Assembly (NCBI GenBank): GCA_903929795.1
Contig: CAIYWC010000208.1
Coordinates: 1-64,000 of the forward strand
Source of the DNA: an uncultured Myxococcales bacterium
GTDB taxonomy: Bacteria > Myxococcota_A > UBA9042
Direction of reading: 5' to 3'
Length of the DNA: 64,000 nt
The position numbers and the translations under genes are program-made. Below the pieces are notes generated by a model. It searched no databases and was not told the origin of the DNA. It worked only from the letters and a program-made list of their open reading frames with translations. Positions 52,123-61,446 of this stretch are shown in pieces (position 1 is the stretch's first letter; every line of letters begins with the position of its first letter).

Positions 52123-54015
52123 TTAGGCGAAACGGCGGCGCAACACGAGCGCGAGGGCCAGCACGATGCCGGCGAGACCGCCGAGACCGCCGCTTGGACC
52201 CGCCTGGCAGCCGGTCGTCGACGCCGTCGTGCCGGCAACGGTCCCCGCGCTTGTGTAGACATCGCCGGACAGCGAGCCCGCATCTGCGCCACCCGTCGTG
52301 GCCGGCGCGGTCTGGTACGGGTTCCAAGTCACCGGCGGCAGCGTCTTCTTGAAGTCGTCCGTCAGCGACGGCGTGCCAATCTTGGCGCCGTTCAGCTCGG
52401 CATCGACAAGATCCGCCGTGCCCAGCGGCTGGATGTCGTACGGCGGGCCGCTCTCGTCCAGCACCTGTACTTCCTTGGCCGGCTGACCGCCCGCGGCGAC
52501 GATCGGCAGATTGCTCGTCTGCGGATCCGCGGCCGTGCCCGGGTAGTAGCAGGTCGTCCCGTTCGGCGCCGGCACCGGCACCGTCAGCTTGTGGCCGTCG
52601 GCGAACGTAAACTGCACCTGGCTCGCGGTCGTTTGGGTGCCCTCGCAGATGGGCAGCGCGATCGCCGTGTGCACGCGGTCCACCGTCGGCAGGTCGGCGT
52701 TGTAGGCAAAAATCGGGTCCTTGGTCATCTCTTCCGGCGACATGGTCGTGTACAAACGCGTCAGGTAACGGCCGTCCGCACCAAACTGCCCCTGCACCGT
52801 CGTCATTGGCTGGACCACGAGCGTCTGCAGGTCCGCGGCGAACGACTTCGCGTCAAACGGCTGCTTTTTCACCGCGGCGACGTAATCGCTGCACGGCGGC
52901 GTGTTGTACGGGTTTTGGATGCACTGGTAGAACTGCTGGTCGGGAACCGTCGCATACGCCGCGGGCTTGGGAATGTATTTCACGAACAAATTCCGGACGA
53001 TCGTCGTGCCCGTGAAGCCCTGCGCCTGCATCGCCTGCATGAACGCCGTCGGGTCGGCAATCGTCGCCAGCGCCGCCGTGTTCCAGTTCGGGTTGGCAAA
53101 CGTCACGCCGGCGGTCTTGAGCGCCGTGGTCGGCTGGGCGTATTCCGTCGTGAACGCGTGACCGGAGCCCTGGTCCACCGCCATTGACACCACCGTCTTG
53201 TAGTTCGCGCCGTAGTCCAGCCAGTCTACCACGGCGTCGTTGATGATGACATGCAAAAAATTCTTGGGAATCGCACGCTTAGCCGCCAGCACCCACGCGA
53301 CGATCGGCATGTCCGGCTGCGACGCGATCTGCGTCAGGCGAATCGGCAGACACGGACCCGGCTCCGCCACTTTGACGACGATCGGCACAAGATCGCCCAC
53401 GCCCTTGTCTTTTTGCAGCTTCAGCGCCAAAAACACGTTGCCCTGCGCCGCGTAGGCGTTCAGCAGCGGCAACGCCGACGCCGGCTGCTGGTAGCCGTTC
53501 GTGTTCAGCCAATCCGCGACGTCCTGCCCCGTCGTGCCTTGGATAACCACCGCGGCGTACGGGCCGACGTTTTCCTGGAGCAACACCGTGACGCCGCCGC
53601 CGGCAGTGCCCGGACCGCCGCCTCCGCCGGTGCCACCCGCGTCGTTGAAGGCGCAGTTGTTGTACAGGTTGCAGTTGGCCGGCGCGTTGGGATCGATCTG
53701 GTACTGGAAAATCGGCGACGTGGCCTGCTCCAGGATCGTGAAGATCGCGTCCGAGCCGACATTGAGCGATGTGCCGTCCGCGTTTTGCGCCGGCGCTTTC
53801 GCCAGCGGCAGGACCCACGAGAACTGCGCGTCGTCGCCGGTATAGCTGATCTGGATGTGCAGCGTCACCGCCGTGTCTTCCACGATGTAAAGGATGCGCT
53901 CGGCGCTCTGGTCGACCGGCTGCTGGAAGCAGAAAAAGCCGCCACAGGCCCACGCGGGCGCGGCGACAAGCAGCGAAAACAGGACGAGGCAGGTAGCAAA
54001 AAGACGACGAAACAT
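52123..54015 (-). CDS. DUF2330 protein with MYXO-CTERM-like tail
   Basis: 630 residues. Signal peptide (LFSLLVAAPAWA), then CGGFFCFQQPVDQSAERILYIVED, the start of DUF2330. Gly-rich loop at about 125-140. The C-terminus is a sorting tail: Cys in GCQAG, helix GGLGGLAGIVLALALVL, and RRRFA, the C-TM-RR pattern of MYXO-CTERM (TIGR03901). In myxobacteria such proteins are cleaved and attached at the surface by a dedicated peptidase. Function of DUF2330 unknown. GGAG lies six bases upstream. Confidence 0.9.
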   Translation of the reverse strand: MFRRLFATCLVLFSLLVAAPAWACGGFFCFQQPVDQSAERILYIVEDTAVTLHIQISYTGDDAQFSWVLPLAKAPAQNADGTSLNVGSDAIFTILEQATSPIFQYQIDPNAPANCNLYNNCAFNDAGGTGGGGGPGTAGGGVTVLLQENVGPYAAVVIQGTTGQDVADWLNTNGYQQPASALPLLNAYAAQGNVFLALKLQKDKGVGDLVPIVVKVAEPGPCLPIRLTQIASQPDMPIVAWVLAAKRAIPKNFLHVIINDAVVDWLDYGANYKTVVSMAVDQGSGHAFTTEYAQPTTALKTAGVTFANPNWNTAALATIADPTAFMQAMQAQGFTGTTIVRNLFVKYIPKPAAYATVPDQQFYQCIQNPYNTPPCSDYVAAVKKQPFDAKSFAADLQTLVVQPMTTVQGQFGADGRYLTRLYTTMSPEEMTKDPIFAYNADLPTVDRVHTAIALPICEGTQTTASQVQFTFADGHKLTVPVPAPNGTTCYYPGTAADPQTSNLPIVAAGGQPAKEVQVLDESGPPYDIQPLGTADLVDAELNGAKIGTPSLTDDFKKTLPPVTWNPYQTAPATTGGADAGSLSGDVYTSAGTVAGTTASTTGCQAGPSGGLGGLAGIVLALALVLRRRFA

Positions 54016-54042
54016 GGTGTTCTCCAGCGCAGGGCAGCGCGC

Positions 54043-54070
54043 AATGTAGCATTTTCCGCGGCGTTGTGAA
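54043..54070 (-). promoter_or_regulatory. Promoter of the DUF2330 gene
   Basis: Minus strand TTCACA, 16 bases, TACATT. Start near 54036, 20 bases before the ATG, consistent with the GGAG position. Confidence 0.5.
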
Positions 54071-54146
54071 GGGCGAGGATCGCCCCCAAATCCACCAGCA
54101 AGAGCTTCCGCGGCCGCCGATTCCGGATGCAGTTCAAGGCGCTAGA

Positions 54147-54194
54147 CAAAATTGCCCCGAAGGCGACCTCCGCGGTCGTCGAGGGGCAATTTTG
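54147..54194 (-). terminator. Strong two-part hairpin terminator of the zinc operon
   Basis: CAAAATTGCCCC (54147) pairs perfectly with GGGGCAATTTTG (54183), a 12-base-pair stem. Inside it CGACC-TCCGC-GGTCG pairs again. The A/T flanks make it usable in both directions: in the minus direction it ends CAATTTTGT, 50 bases after znuB. Confidence 0.85.
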
Positions 54195-54243
54195 GTGACG
54201 CAACGCCGAAATGCGCCGGAAGCGGCGGATCGCGGCGCCGGGG

Positions 54244-55251
54244 CTACGGGTGACCGTGGTCGTCGCAGTGGCCGTCATGCGGGTGGTGCAGCTTGCCGTC
54301 GACGAGGTAATCGACGTGATCGCCATGCGCCACGGCGTCGTGGCCGCACTCCGGGCCGTGATCGTGCGCCGGATGTTGCAGCGGCCCGCGCGCCCGGTGC
54401 TGGTGCCACGCGAACGCGCGCTCGCCCGCCACGCGCCCCACGCGCGCGAGGAGCACCAGCAGCGCCGCCACCAGCGTCTGCGCGGCGCCCACCGGCAGGG
54501 ACGCCGAGAACGCCAGCCAGTAGCCGCCCAGTCCGGCCAGCGCGCCCAAAAACGCTGACAGGACAAGCGCCTGCGTCGGGTTTTGCGCCAAGTCGAGCGC
54601 CGCCAGCGCCGGCAGGACCATGAACGCGAAGACCGGCAGCGCGCCGAGCAGCCGCGTTGAGACCGAGACCGCCGCCGCGAGCGACAGCACGAGCACGAAA
54701 TCGAGAAACCGGACCGGCAGGCGCTGGACTCGCGCGCCGTCGCGATCGAGGGACACGTGCAGCAGCCCACGGTGCAGCCAGAGCTGCACCACGCCGAGCG
54801 CGAACGCCAGCCACGCGATCACCTGGAAATCGTCGGGCAGGACCGCGACGCCGGAGCCAAAAAGCAGCGACTCAATATCCTGTAATTCCTGAACAATTTT
54901 CGTGCCGATCGCCAGCGTACCCGCCGCACCGACCAGGTAGATCGCGCCCAGCCAGCCGTCGCGGCGCCCGGAGCGATCCGGCAGACCGGCCAGCCCAGTC
55001 GCCAGCAGCGTGCCGCCCAGCGCGCCCAGGGTCGGCGTGGCCAGCCACGGCGGAGCCCCTTGAATTTGCGCCCAAAATGCCGTAGCGACGCCCAAGCTCG
55101 CAGCCTGCGACAGCGCGGCGGACAAGAAGACCATGCGGCGGATGAGCACGTAAACGCCCAGCGCGCCCAACATGGCGCCCGCCAGCGTACCGGCGAGCGC
55201 GGCATCGCGAAAAAGCTCCCAGGATGCCCAGAAGCTGGTCGTGTCAGTCAT
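54244..55251 (-). CDS. znuB: Zinc/manganese ABC permease with His-rich tail
   Basis: 335 residues, about eight membrane helices of the ABC-3 family (FFRDAALAGTL-like start, GALGVYVLIRRMVFLSAALSQAASLGVA, GTKIVQELQDIESLLFGSG, LLGALPVFAFMVLPALAAL). The last 60 residues are a cytosolic or periplasmic tail with about 17 His (HQHRARGPLQHPAHDHG, HGDHVDYLVDGKLHHPHDGH), far beyond the usual end of ZnuB. It should bind Zn2+. The start overlaps the ATPase gene by 8 bases. A zinc role is inferred from His richness. Confidence 0.88.
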   Translation of the reverse strand: MTDTTSFWASWELFRDAALAGTLAGAMLGALGVYVLIRRMVFLSAALSQAASLGVATAFWAQIQGAPPWLATPTLGALGGTLLATGLAGLPDRSGRRDGWLGAIYLVGAAGTLAIGTKIVQELQDIESLLFGSGVAVLPDDFQVIAWLAFALGVVQLWLHRGLLHVSLDRDGARVQRLPVRFLDFVLVLSLAAAVSVSTRLLGALPVFAFMVLPALAALDLAQNPTQALVLSAFLGALAGLGGYWLAFSASLPVGAAQTLVAALLVLLARVGRVAGERAFAWHQHRARGPLQHPAHDHGPECGHDAVAHGDHVDYLVDGKLHHPHDGHCDDHGHP

Positions 55252-55960
55252 GGCGGCCTCCGCGGTCCAGCACCTGGCCGTAGCGCTCGATGAACGCCGG
55301 ATGGCGCAGGACCGTCTCCCGGTCGCCGACGAGCGCCAGCCGCTCGTCCTTGTCCAGCAGCAAAAAGTGCGTCGCGTAGCGTGCCAGCAGCGCCAAGTGG
55401 TGGCTGATGACCACGATGCCCAAGTGCCGCTCGTCGCGCAGCCGCTCCAGCACCGCGAAAATTCCGGCCTCGGCGTGCATGTCCATCGCCGACGTGGGCT
55501 CGTCCAGCACCAGCAGCTTGGGCTCGCCCGCCAGCGCTTGCGCCAGCAGCGCGCGCTGCTTCTGGCCTTCCGACAGCCGCCGCCATTGCGTCCGCGCCAG
55601 CTCGGCCACGTCGGTGTCCCGCATCGCCGCCTCAATCGCCGGGTTGCGCCGCGCCGCCAGCGGGTCCAGGACGCGCCAGCCGCGCTCCACGCCCATGCGC
55701 ACCAAGTCGATCACGCGCTGCGGTACCGCCGGGTCCACCTCACTGCGCTGCGGCACGTAGCCGATCGCGCCCTCGCCGCGCACAATCGTCCCGGAAAGCG
55801 GCGGCTGCAGGTCAAGAATCGTCCGCAAAAACGTGGACTTGCCAGCGCCGTTGGGACCGATCACCGCCCACAACTGGCCGGGCTCCACCTGCAGCGTCAA
55901 GCGCGGCAGGATCGCACGCCCCTGATAGCCGACCGCCAATTCATGAATCTGCATCAGCAT
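55244..55960 (-). CDS. znuC: Zinc-type ABC ATPase
   Basis: 238 residues. Walker A VIGPNGAGKSTFLRTIL, Q-loop YVPQRSEVDPAVP, signature LSEGQKQRALLAQAL, Walker B LLVLDEPTSAMD, H-loop VISHHLALLA. Metal-type (ZnuC/MntB) features include the PQR Q-loop. ATG 55960 is preceded by AGGAGG eight bases upstream. It follows the binding protein by 12 bases. Confidence 0.92.
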   Translation of the reverse strand: MLMQIHELAVGYQGRAILPRLTLQVEPGQLWAVIGPNGAGKSTFLRTILDLQPPLSGTIVRGEGAIGYVPQRSEVDPAVPQRVIDLVRMGVERGWRVLDPLAARRNPAIEAAMRDTDVAELARTQWRRLSEGQKQRALLAQALAGEPKLLVLDEPTSAMDMHAEAGIFAVLERLRDERHLGIVVISHHLALLARYATHFLLLDKDERLALVGDRETVLRHPAFIERYGQVLDRGGRHD

Positions 55961-55972
55961 TTCCAATTCCTC

Positions 55973-56872
55973 CTATGGCTGCAAGCCCGCGTACAGCGTC
56001 TGCGCCAACGCCTTGACGTGGTCCAGGTACGACTCCGTCGGAAAGCGCGCCCCGCCCGGCAGCACGACAAGCTTGGCATGCGCCAGCTGACCGACCGTCT
56101 TGCCGGTGTTTTGCGGGTAAAATTCCTCCTGGGCGATCGCCGGAACCGCTGCATTTTTCATGAGTTGTAGCACCTCCGCGACGTGCTGCGGGTTGGGCGC
56201 AATTCCCGGCCGCGGCTCCAGCGTTGCGACCTGATGCAGGCCCAGCCAATCGACCAGGTACAGCAGCGAATCGTGGTACGCGACGAGGCTCCGGCGCGCG
56301 GGCGGCAGCTGCGCGAAACGGCCCGCTTCGGCTGCGGCGAACGCGTCCAGCTTGTGGGCCAGCGCCGCGGCATTTTGCTGGTAAATCAGGGCATTTGCCG
56401 CGTCCACGCGCGCCAGCCCCTGCCCGACCGCGATCGCGATGCGCGCGCCCGCCCGCGGGTCGACCAGGAAGTGCGGATTGCCGCCCGGGTGAATGTCGCC
56501 CAGCGCCCGGTCAATCGCGCCCTTGGGCACGCCCAGCAGCCGCACCGCCGCCGACGCGTCGACGTAACCCGGCGTGCCTTTTTGGATTTTGCCATTGCGC
56601 GCCTGCTGCAGCAGCGGCGGCAGCCAGCCGACCTCCAGCTCCAGGCCGTTGACGATGAGCAAGTCGGCGCGGTTCAGTGTCACGATCAGGCTGGGCTTGG
56701 CGTCCGCGTAGTGCGGGTCCTGGCGCGGCGACACAAGCGCTTCCACCTGCACCAGCGGCCCGCCGATGTCCTTGGCAATCGCCGCGAGCGACGGCAGCGT
56801 GGCGACGACCTGCAAAGGCGCGGCAACGGCCGGCATGGCTGAAAATACGAGGAAAAACAGCAGCTTTTTCAT
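55973..56872 (-). CDS. znuA: Metal-binding periplasmic protein (cluster 9)
   Basis: 299 residues with a signal peptide (LLFFLVFSAMPAVAA). Likely metal ligands: the His in SPRQDPHYADAKPS, GNPHFLVDP, and AYHDSLLYLVD, plus an Asp/Glu near the end. The His-rich loop seen in ZnuA proteins is absent, so Zn versus Mn is not settled by this gene alone. First of the znuA-znuC-znuB set. AGGAG upstream of the ATG. Confidence 0.88.
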   Translation of the reverse strand: MKKLLFFLVFSAMPAVAAPLQVVATLPSLAAIAKDIGGPLVQVEALVSPRQDPHYADAKPSLIVTLNRADLLIVNGLELEVGWLPPLLQQARNGKIQKGTPGYVDASAAVRLLGVPKGAIDRALGDIHPGGNPHFLVDPRAGARIAIAVGQGLARVDAANALIYQQNAAALAHKLDAFAAAEAGRFAQLPPARRSLVAYHDSLLYLVDWLGLHQVATLEPRPGIAPNPQHVAEVLQLMKNAAVPAIAQEEFYPQNTGKTVGQLAHAKLVVLPGGARFPTESYLDHVKALAQTLYAGLQP

Positions 56873-56881
56873 GGCAAACTC

Positions 56882-58093
56882 CTAGTAGGCGTGGGCGCCG
56901 TGGGCGCCGATCACCGTTTCAATTGCAAACATCGCGGCGTACACCGGATCGGGCCGCCACGACGGCAGATCGACCGAGCCCTGCAGCCGCAACCTAAAGA
57001 AATGGCTTGGATAATACGTCGCTTGCAGCGTGTGCCGCTGGCGCTGGCCCACCCACGCCTTGTCCAGCGGGTCGTCCTGCACGCCCGAGCCCAGCTCCGC
57101 GCGCACGCCCGCCTCCCAGCGCGGATTGATCTCGCCCACGACCTGCGCGTAGCCGGCCCAGTCGTCCATCTGCCGGCCGCTCCAGTCGCGCCGCCGCCAG
57201 AGCGCCTCGGCCTGCAGGGAAATCGCGCTGCGATCCGTGTTTTCCACCGGCCGCCAGCGCAGGTACAGGTCGGTCGCGTAGATCTGCGTCGACCCGGAAA
57301 ACGCCTGCGGCGACGAGCCCTGCTGCGTCGACAGGCCCCAGTACAGGCTCCAGTTGTCGTTCAGCGCGAAGAACTGCCGCACGTTGCCGGTCCAGATCAG
57401 GTCCTCCAGCGTGTGCACCGGCTTGGCGACCGCCGGATCGACATAGCTGCGCCCGGTGTCCGGGTCCGGATGGCTGACCGCCACGCGCGCCTCAAAAAAC
57501 CACGGCAACGGCGCCAACCATGCGAATTCCGAACCCAATCCACGGCTGCCATCGCCGCCGAGCATCTTGGTCAGGGCGAACGGCGCGTCGACGAAGTGCC
57601 AGGCGTGCGGGTGCGTCGGATTCAACCGCCCGAATGGATTGAGGAATTTGCCAGCCTTGACCTGCATGTTGCCGGGCAGCGCGGTGGTCTGCGCGAACGC
57701 CTCCTCCAGCTCGACGCCGTCCGGGCCCCAGACGATGTTCGTGGCAAAATGGACATAGGGATCGACGTTACTTTCCATATGCAATTCAACCTGTTGCAGA
57801 TTGAAGCCCGTGCGCGTCGGATCGTGGCCGCCGGCCTGGAGGTTGTTGGGATCGCTGAACCACGCCGCGGCGCCATCGAAAATCAGCGAAATGCTCGGCA
57901 TCAGCGGCGACTCACCGCCGCCAGACGACGCCGGCGCGGCACTCTCAGACGCGTCCGCAGCCAGGGCCGCAGCAAGCGCAGCGGCGTCCGCAGCGTCCTG
58001 GGCGTGCGCGGCGAGCGGCAACAGCAGCAGCGGCAACGCGAGCAGCGCAGGCCAAAGCCTGGGCCGACCACGCAAGATCGGAGAAAGATTCAT
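56882..58093 (-). CDS. Outer-membrane porin-like protein of the zinc operon
   Basis: 403 residues. Signal peptide (LLALPLLLLPLAAHA), Ala-rich linker, then a beta-barrel-like body (SISLIFDGAAAWFSDP, HFATNIVWGPDGVELEEAFAQT, QVKAGKFLNPFGRLNPTHPHAWHFVD; read in parts) ending in an aromatic Tyr. KAGKFLNPFGRLN resembles the 'zinc-associated outer membrane protein' or porin groups that let metal through the outer membrane. It lies 9 bases before znuA in the transcript. Confidence 0.8.
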   Translation of the reverse strand: MNLSPILRGRPRLWPALLALPLLLLPLAAHAQDAADAAALAAALAADASESAAPASSGGGESPLMPSISLIFDGAAAWFSDPNNLQAGGHDPTRTGFNLQQVELHMESNVDPYVHFATNIVWGPDGVELEEAFAQTTALPGNMQVKAGKFLNPFGRLNPTHPHAWHFVDAPFALTKMLGGDGSRGLGSEFAWLAPLPWFFEARVAVSHPDPDTGRSYVDPAVAKPVHTLEDLIWTGNVRQFFALNDNWSLYWGLSTQQGSSPQAFSGSTQIYATDLYLRWRPVENTDRSAISLQAEALWRRRDWSGRQMDDWAGYAQVVGEINPRWEAGVRAELGSGVQDDPLDKAWVGQRQRHTLQATYYPSHFFRLRLQGSVDLPSWRPDPVYAAMFAIETVIGAHGAHAY

Positions 58094-58201
58094 GAATGGG
58101 ACTCCGCGCATTTCCGGGGAAATGCACCGGGACCGCCGCGACGGGCGGAAATTCCGCGGGCGCGAACGGTCACACCTGGGATTCGTCTGGCGACGAATGG
58201 C

Positions 58202-58618
58202 TCAGGCGCGGGCGGGAGGCGAAGTCTTGGGCGCCGTACGCCACGTGAGGCGCGGCGCGGCGAGGGCGATGGGGCCGAGCTGCGGCGAAGTCGGCAGCGG
58301 GGTCGCGGCGTGGGCCACGGGCAGCAGCGTCGGCTGGCGGGGCGAAACGCGGTCGCGCAGCGCCGTCGGCGCGCTGCAGTGGTCGTGGCCGTCTGCGGTG
58401 TCCTGACCGTGCCAATTCGCCTCGAGCGACGCCGCATCGTGCGGCGCGCCGCCGTGAACGTGCATCCAGTCGCCATGCTCCGGGCATTGCGCGTGCTGGA
58501 TCAGGGCAAAGTGGGCAAAGCCCGCCAGGTGCGTCAGCGCCAGGAGTGCGACCACAAACGCCAGAACCGCCGGCGAAAACCGTCGCAAAATAGCTTGGTT
58601 GTGGCGATCGGTCGTCAT
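58202..58618 (-). CDS. DUF2946-like His-rich small exported protein
   Basis: 138 residues. One N-terminal membrane/signal helix (AVLAFVVALLALTHLAGFAHFA), then a His/Cys-rich periplasmic segment (HAQCPEHGDWMHVHGG, ADGHDHCSAP) and a Pro/Thr-rich tail. Small proteins of this kind (DUF2946, CopL-like) occur with copper and zinc genes. First gene of the metal operon. ATG 58618 has no strong Shine-Dalgarno; a TTG four codons earlier is possible. Confidence 0.72.
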   Translation of the reverse strand: MTTDRHNQAILRRFSPAVLAFVVALLALTHLAGFAHFALIQHAQCPEHGDWMHVHGGAPHDAASLEANWHGQDTADGHDHCSAPTALRDRVSPRQPTLLPVAHAATPLPTSPQLGPIALAAPRLTWRTAPKTSPPARA

Positions 58619-58672
58619 GTCCGCGGTCAACCGGCGCGTGCGCGGTCGCTGCCCAGTGTCGCGGGTCCGGGG

Positions 58673-61273
58673 CTAATCCGCAAGCCGCCAGAGCGCGGTC
58701 TCGACAATCGCCTGCGCGTCGACCTCGAAATGCCGCCGCAACGCCTCGCGCGTGTCCGACAGGCCAAAACCGTCGGTGCCAAGCGACGTCAGCCGCCCAG
58801 CCAGCCAGGGCGCGATCTGGTCCGGAACCGCGCGCATCCAGTCCGAAACGGCGAGAATCGGTCCGCTCGTCGCGCCCAGCTGCTGGACGACGAACGGCAC
58901 TTCCGCGCGCTGGCCCGCGTGCCGGTTGCGCGTGTCGACCGCCAGCGCGTCCCGCCGTAACTCCCCGTAACTCGTGGCGATCCAGACGTCGGCCGCCACG
59001 CCGTGCTTCTCCGCCAGCGTTTGCTGCGCCGCCAGCACGCCCGCGAGGATCGAGCCCGAACCCAGCAGCTGCAGCCGCTTTTGCCCCGGTTTCGCCACCG
59101 CCGCGCGGTACAGGTAGAGGCCGCGCTTGACGCCGTCGACGACGCCGTCCGGCATCGCCGGCATGACGTACGCCTCGTTTTGCAACGTCAGGTAATACAG
59201 GACATTTTCGCCGGCCAGCATGCGCCGCAGCCCGTCCTCGATGAGGATCGCCGCCTCGTAGGCGAACGTTGGCTCGTACGCCACAACCGCTGGATTTGTC
59301 GAGGCAATCAGCAGCGAGTGGCCGTCCTCGTGCTGCAGGCCTTCGCCGTTCAGCGTCGTGCGGCCCGCTGTGCAGCCCAGCAGGAAACCGCGCGCGTTCA
59401 TGTCCGCCGCCTGCCAGATTTGATCGCCCACGCGCTGGAAGCCGAACATCGAATAGTACAAGTAAAACGGGATCATCGGCTCGCCGTGCGTCGAGTGACT
59501 GGTGCCCGCGGCAATGAAGCTGGCCATCGAGCCCGCCTCGTTGATGCCCTCTTGCAGAATCTGCCCGTCCTTGGCCTCGCGGTACGCCATCAGATACTGG
59601 GCGTCCACCGGCGTGTAGAGCTGGCCGACCGACGAGTAGATGCCAAACGGCTTGAACATCGCCTCCATGCCAAAAGTGCGCGCTTCGTCGCAGACAATCG
59701 GCACGATGCGCTTGCCCAAGTCCTTGTCTCGCATCAGGTTTTGCAGCACCGCGACCGACGCGACCGTCGTCGAGACCTCTGCCGTGCCGCTGCCTTCGCG
59801 ATAGCGCGACCACAGCGCGGCGCCGGGCACCTGCACCTGGACCGACGCCTCCGCGCGCTGCGGAATCGGCCCGCCCAGCGCCACGCGCCGCGCGCGCACG
59901 TACGCGACTTCGGGGCTGTCGTCGCCCGGATGGTAAAATGGCGCGTCGTCCAACTCCGCGTCCTCAATCGGCAATTGCAGCGCCGTCCGGAACGCCTTGA
60001 GCTCGGCCAGCGCGAACTTCTTGTGCTGGTGCGTGGCGTTGCGCGCCTCGATGCCCTCGCCCAGGCTGTAGCCCTTGACGGTTTTTGCCAAAATAACCGT
60101 GGGCTTGCCCGTCGTCTGCGTCGCCGCGTGAAACGCCGCGTACACCTTGTGCGGGTCATGGCCGCCGCGGTGGAAGCGCTTGAACTCGCTGTCGTTCAGG
60201 TTCGCCGCCAGCTCGCGTAAGCCCGGGTATTTGCCAAAGAAATCCTCGCGCACCCACGCCGGATCGCTCGTCACATATTTTTGGTACTGGCCGTCGACGA
60301 CCTCATTCATCCGGCGGCGCAAAATGCCGTCCGTGTCGCGCGCCAGCATCTCGTCCCAGCCGCTGCCCCAAATCACCTTGATGACGTTCCAGCCGGCGCC
60401 GTGGAAAGTTGTCTCCAATTCCTGAATGATTTTGCCATTTCCGCGCACCGGACCGTCGAGGCGCTGCAGGTTGCAGTTCACCACGAACGTCAGGTTGTCC
60501 AGGCCCTCGCGCGCCGCCAGCGACAGCGCGCCCAGCGTCTCCGGCTCGTCCGATTCGCCGTCGCCCAAAAAGCACCAGACGCGCGATTGCGACGTGTCCT
60601 TGATGCCGCGGGCGTGCAAGTAGCGGTTGAAGCGCGCCTGGTAGATCGCCGCCATCGGCCCGAGCCCCATGGAAACGGTTGAAAACTGCCAGAAATCCGG
60701 CATCAGGTGCGGATGCGGATAGGACGACAGTCCGTGCGCGCCAGACGCCAGCGGCAACACCTCGCGGCGGTAGTGCTCCAGCTGCTCCGCGGTCAGCCGC
60801 CCTTCCAGGAACGCCCGGGCGTACACGCCAGGCGCAGAATGTCCTTGAAAATACACCTGATCTCCGCCTTCCGGCCGGGTCGGCGACCGGAAGAACCAGT
60901 TGAAGCCGACCTCGTACAGCATCGCCGCCGACGCGTACGACGACAGGTGACCGCCGATGCCGGGAAACTGCTCATTGGCGCGATGGACCATGACGGCCGC
61001 GTTCCAGCGCACGATCCGGCGGATCCGCTGTTCCATCGCCAAATCGCCGGGATACGCCGGCTGCTTGGCGACGGCAATCGTGTTCACGTACGGCGACTGC
61101 ACCAGGAACGGCAGCGCGATGCCCTCCACTTGCAGCGATTCGTGCAGTTGCCGCAGCAAAAAGTGCGCGCGCTCCGGGCCGGCGGCGTCGACGACCGCCT
61201 GCAGCGAGTCGACCCACTCGCGCGTCTCCAGCGGGTCGTCGTCGGAAACAAAAGGGAGGCGAGGGTCGGTCAT
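58673..61273 (-). CDS. aceE: Pyruvate dehydrogenase E1, homodimeric type
   Basis: 866 residues (E. coli 887). ThDP enzyme decarboxylating pyruvate in the pyruvate dehydrogenase complex. Seen: GHLSSYASAAMLYEVGFNWFF (GHxSS ATP-like loop), VYFQGHSAPGVYARAFLEGRL, GDGESDEPETLGAL (ThDP GDG motif), NCNLQRLDGPVRGNGKIIQEL, EGINEAGSMASFIAAGTSHST. aceF and lpd do not follow; the zinc operon starts 55 bases after its stop. The GGAG eight bases before the ATG is fair. Confidence 0.95.
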   Translation of the reverse strand: MTDPRLPFVSDDDPLETREWVDSLQAVVDAAGPERAHFLLRQLHESLQVEGIALPFLVQSPYVNTIAVAKQPAYPGDLAMEQRIRRIVRWNAAVMVHRANEQFPGIGGHLSSYASAAMLYEVGFNWFFRSPTRPEGGDQVYFQGHSAPGVYARAFLEGRLTAEQLEHYRREVLPLASGAHGLSSYPHPHLMPDFWQFSTVSMGLGPMAAIYQARFNRYLHARGIKDTSQSRVWCFLGDGESDEPETLGALSLAAREGLDNLTFVVNCNLQRLDGPVRGNGKIIQELETTFHGAGWNVIKVIWGSGWDEMLARDTDGILRRRMNEVVDGQYQKYVTSDPAWVREDFFGKYPGLRELAANLNDSEFKRFHRGGHDPHKVYAAFHAATQTTGKPTVILAKTVKGYSLGEGIEARNATHQHKKFALAELKAFRTALQLPIEDAELDDAPFYHPGDDSPEVAYVRARRVALGGPIPQRAEASVQVQVPGAALWSRYREGSGTAEVSTTVASVAVLQNLMRDKDLGKRIVPIVCDEARTFGMEAMFKPFGIYSSVGQLYTPVDAQYLMAYREAKDGQILQEGINEAGSMASFIAAGTSHSTHGEPMIPFYLYYSMFGFQRVGDQIWQAADMNARGFLLGCTAGRTTLNGEGLQHEDGHSLLIASTNPAVVAYEPTFAYEAAILIEDGLRRMLAGENVLYYLTLQNEAYVMPAMPDGVVDGVKRGLYLYRAAVAKPGQKRLQLLGSGSILAGVLAAQQTLAEKHGVAADVWIATSYGELRRDALAVDTRNRHAGQRAEVPFVVQQLGATSGPILAVSDWMRAVPDQIAPWLAGRLTSLGTDGFGLSDTREALRRHFEVDAQAIVETALWRLAD

Positions 61274-61446
61274 GCGGAAAACTCCATCGTTGCAGGAAAT
61301 TCGGGCTGCGCGCGGGGCCGGATGGAAGCGGCGAGGTGCGCGCAGCCGGAGCCCACCCTGTGGCGGGTGGGACTTTACCTTGTTCGCATCCCAGCGGATT
61401 TTGCCGCGGCCCGCTGCAAATTGTCACACAAGTTGCTGTCGGGCGG

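Noticed and set aside
61345-61375. A CCCACCC/GGGTGGG hairpin between dapB and aceE as terminator.
   Set aside because: No run of T on either side and small loop; kept only as a remark in the dapB entry.
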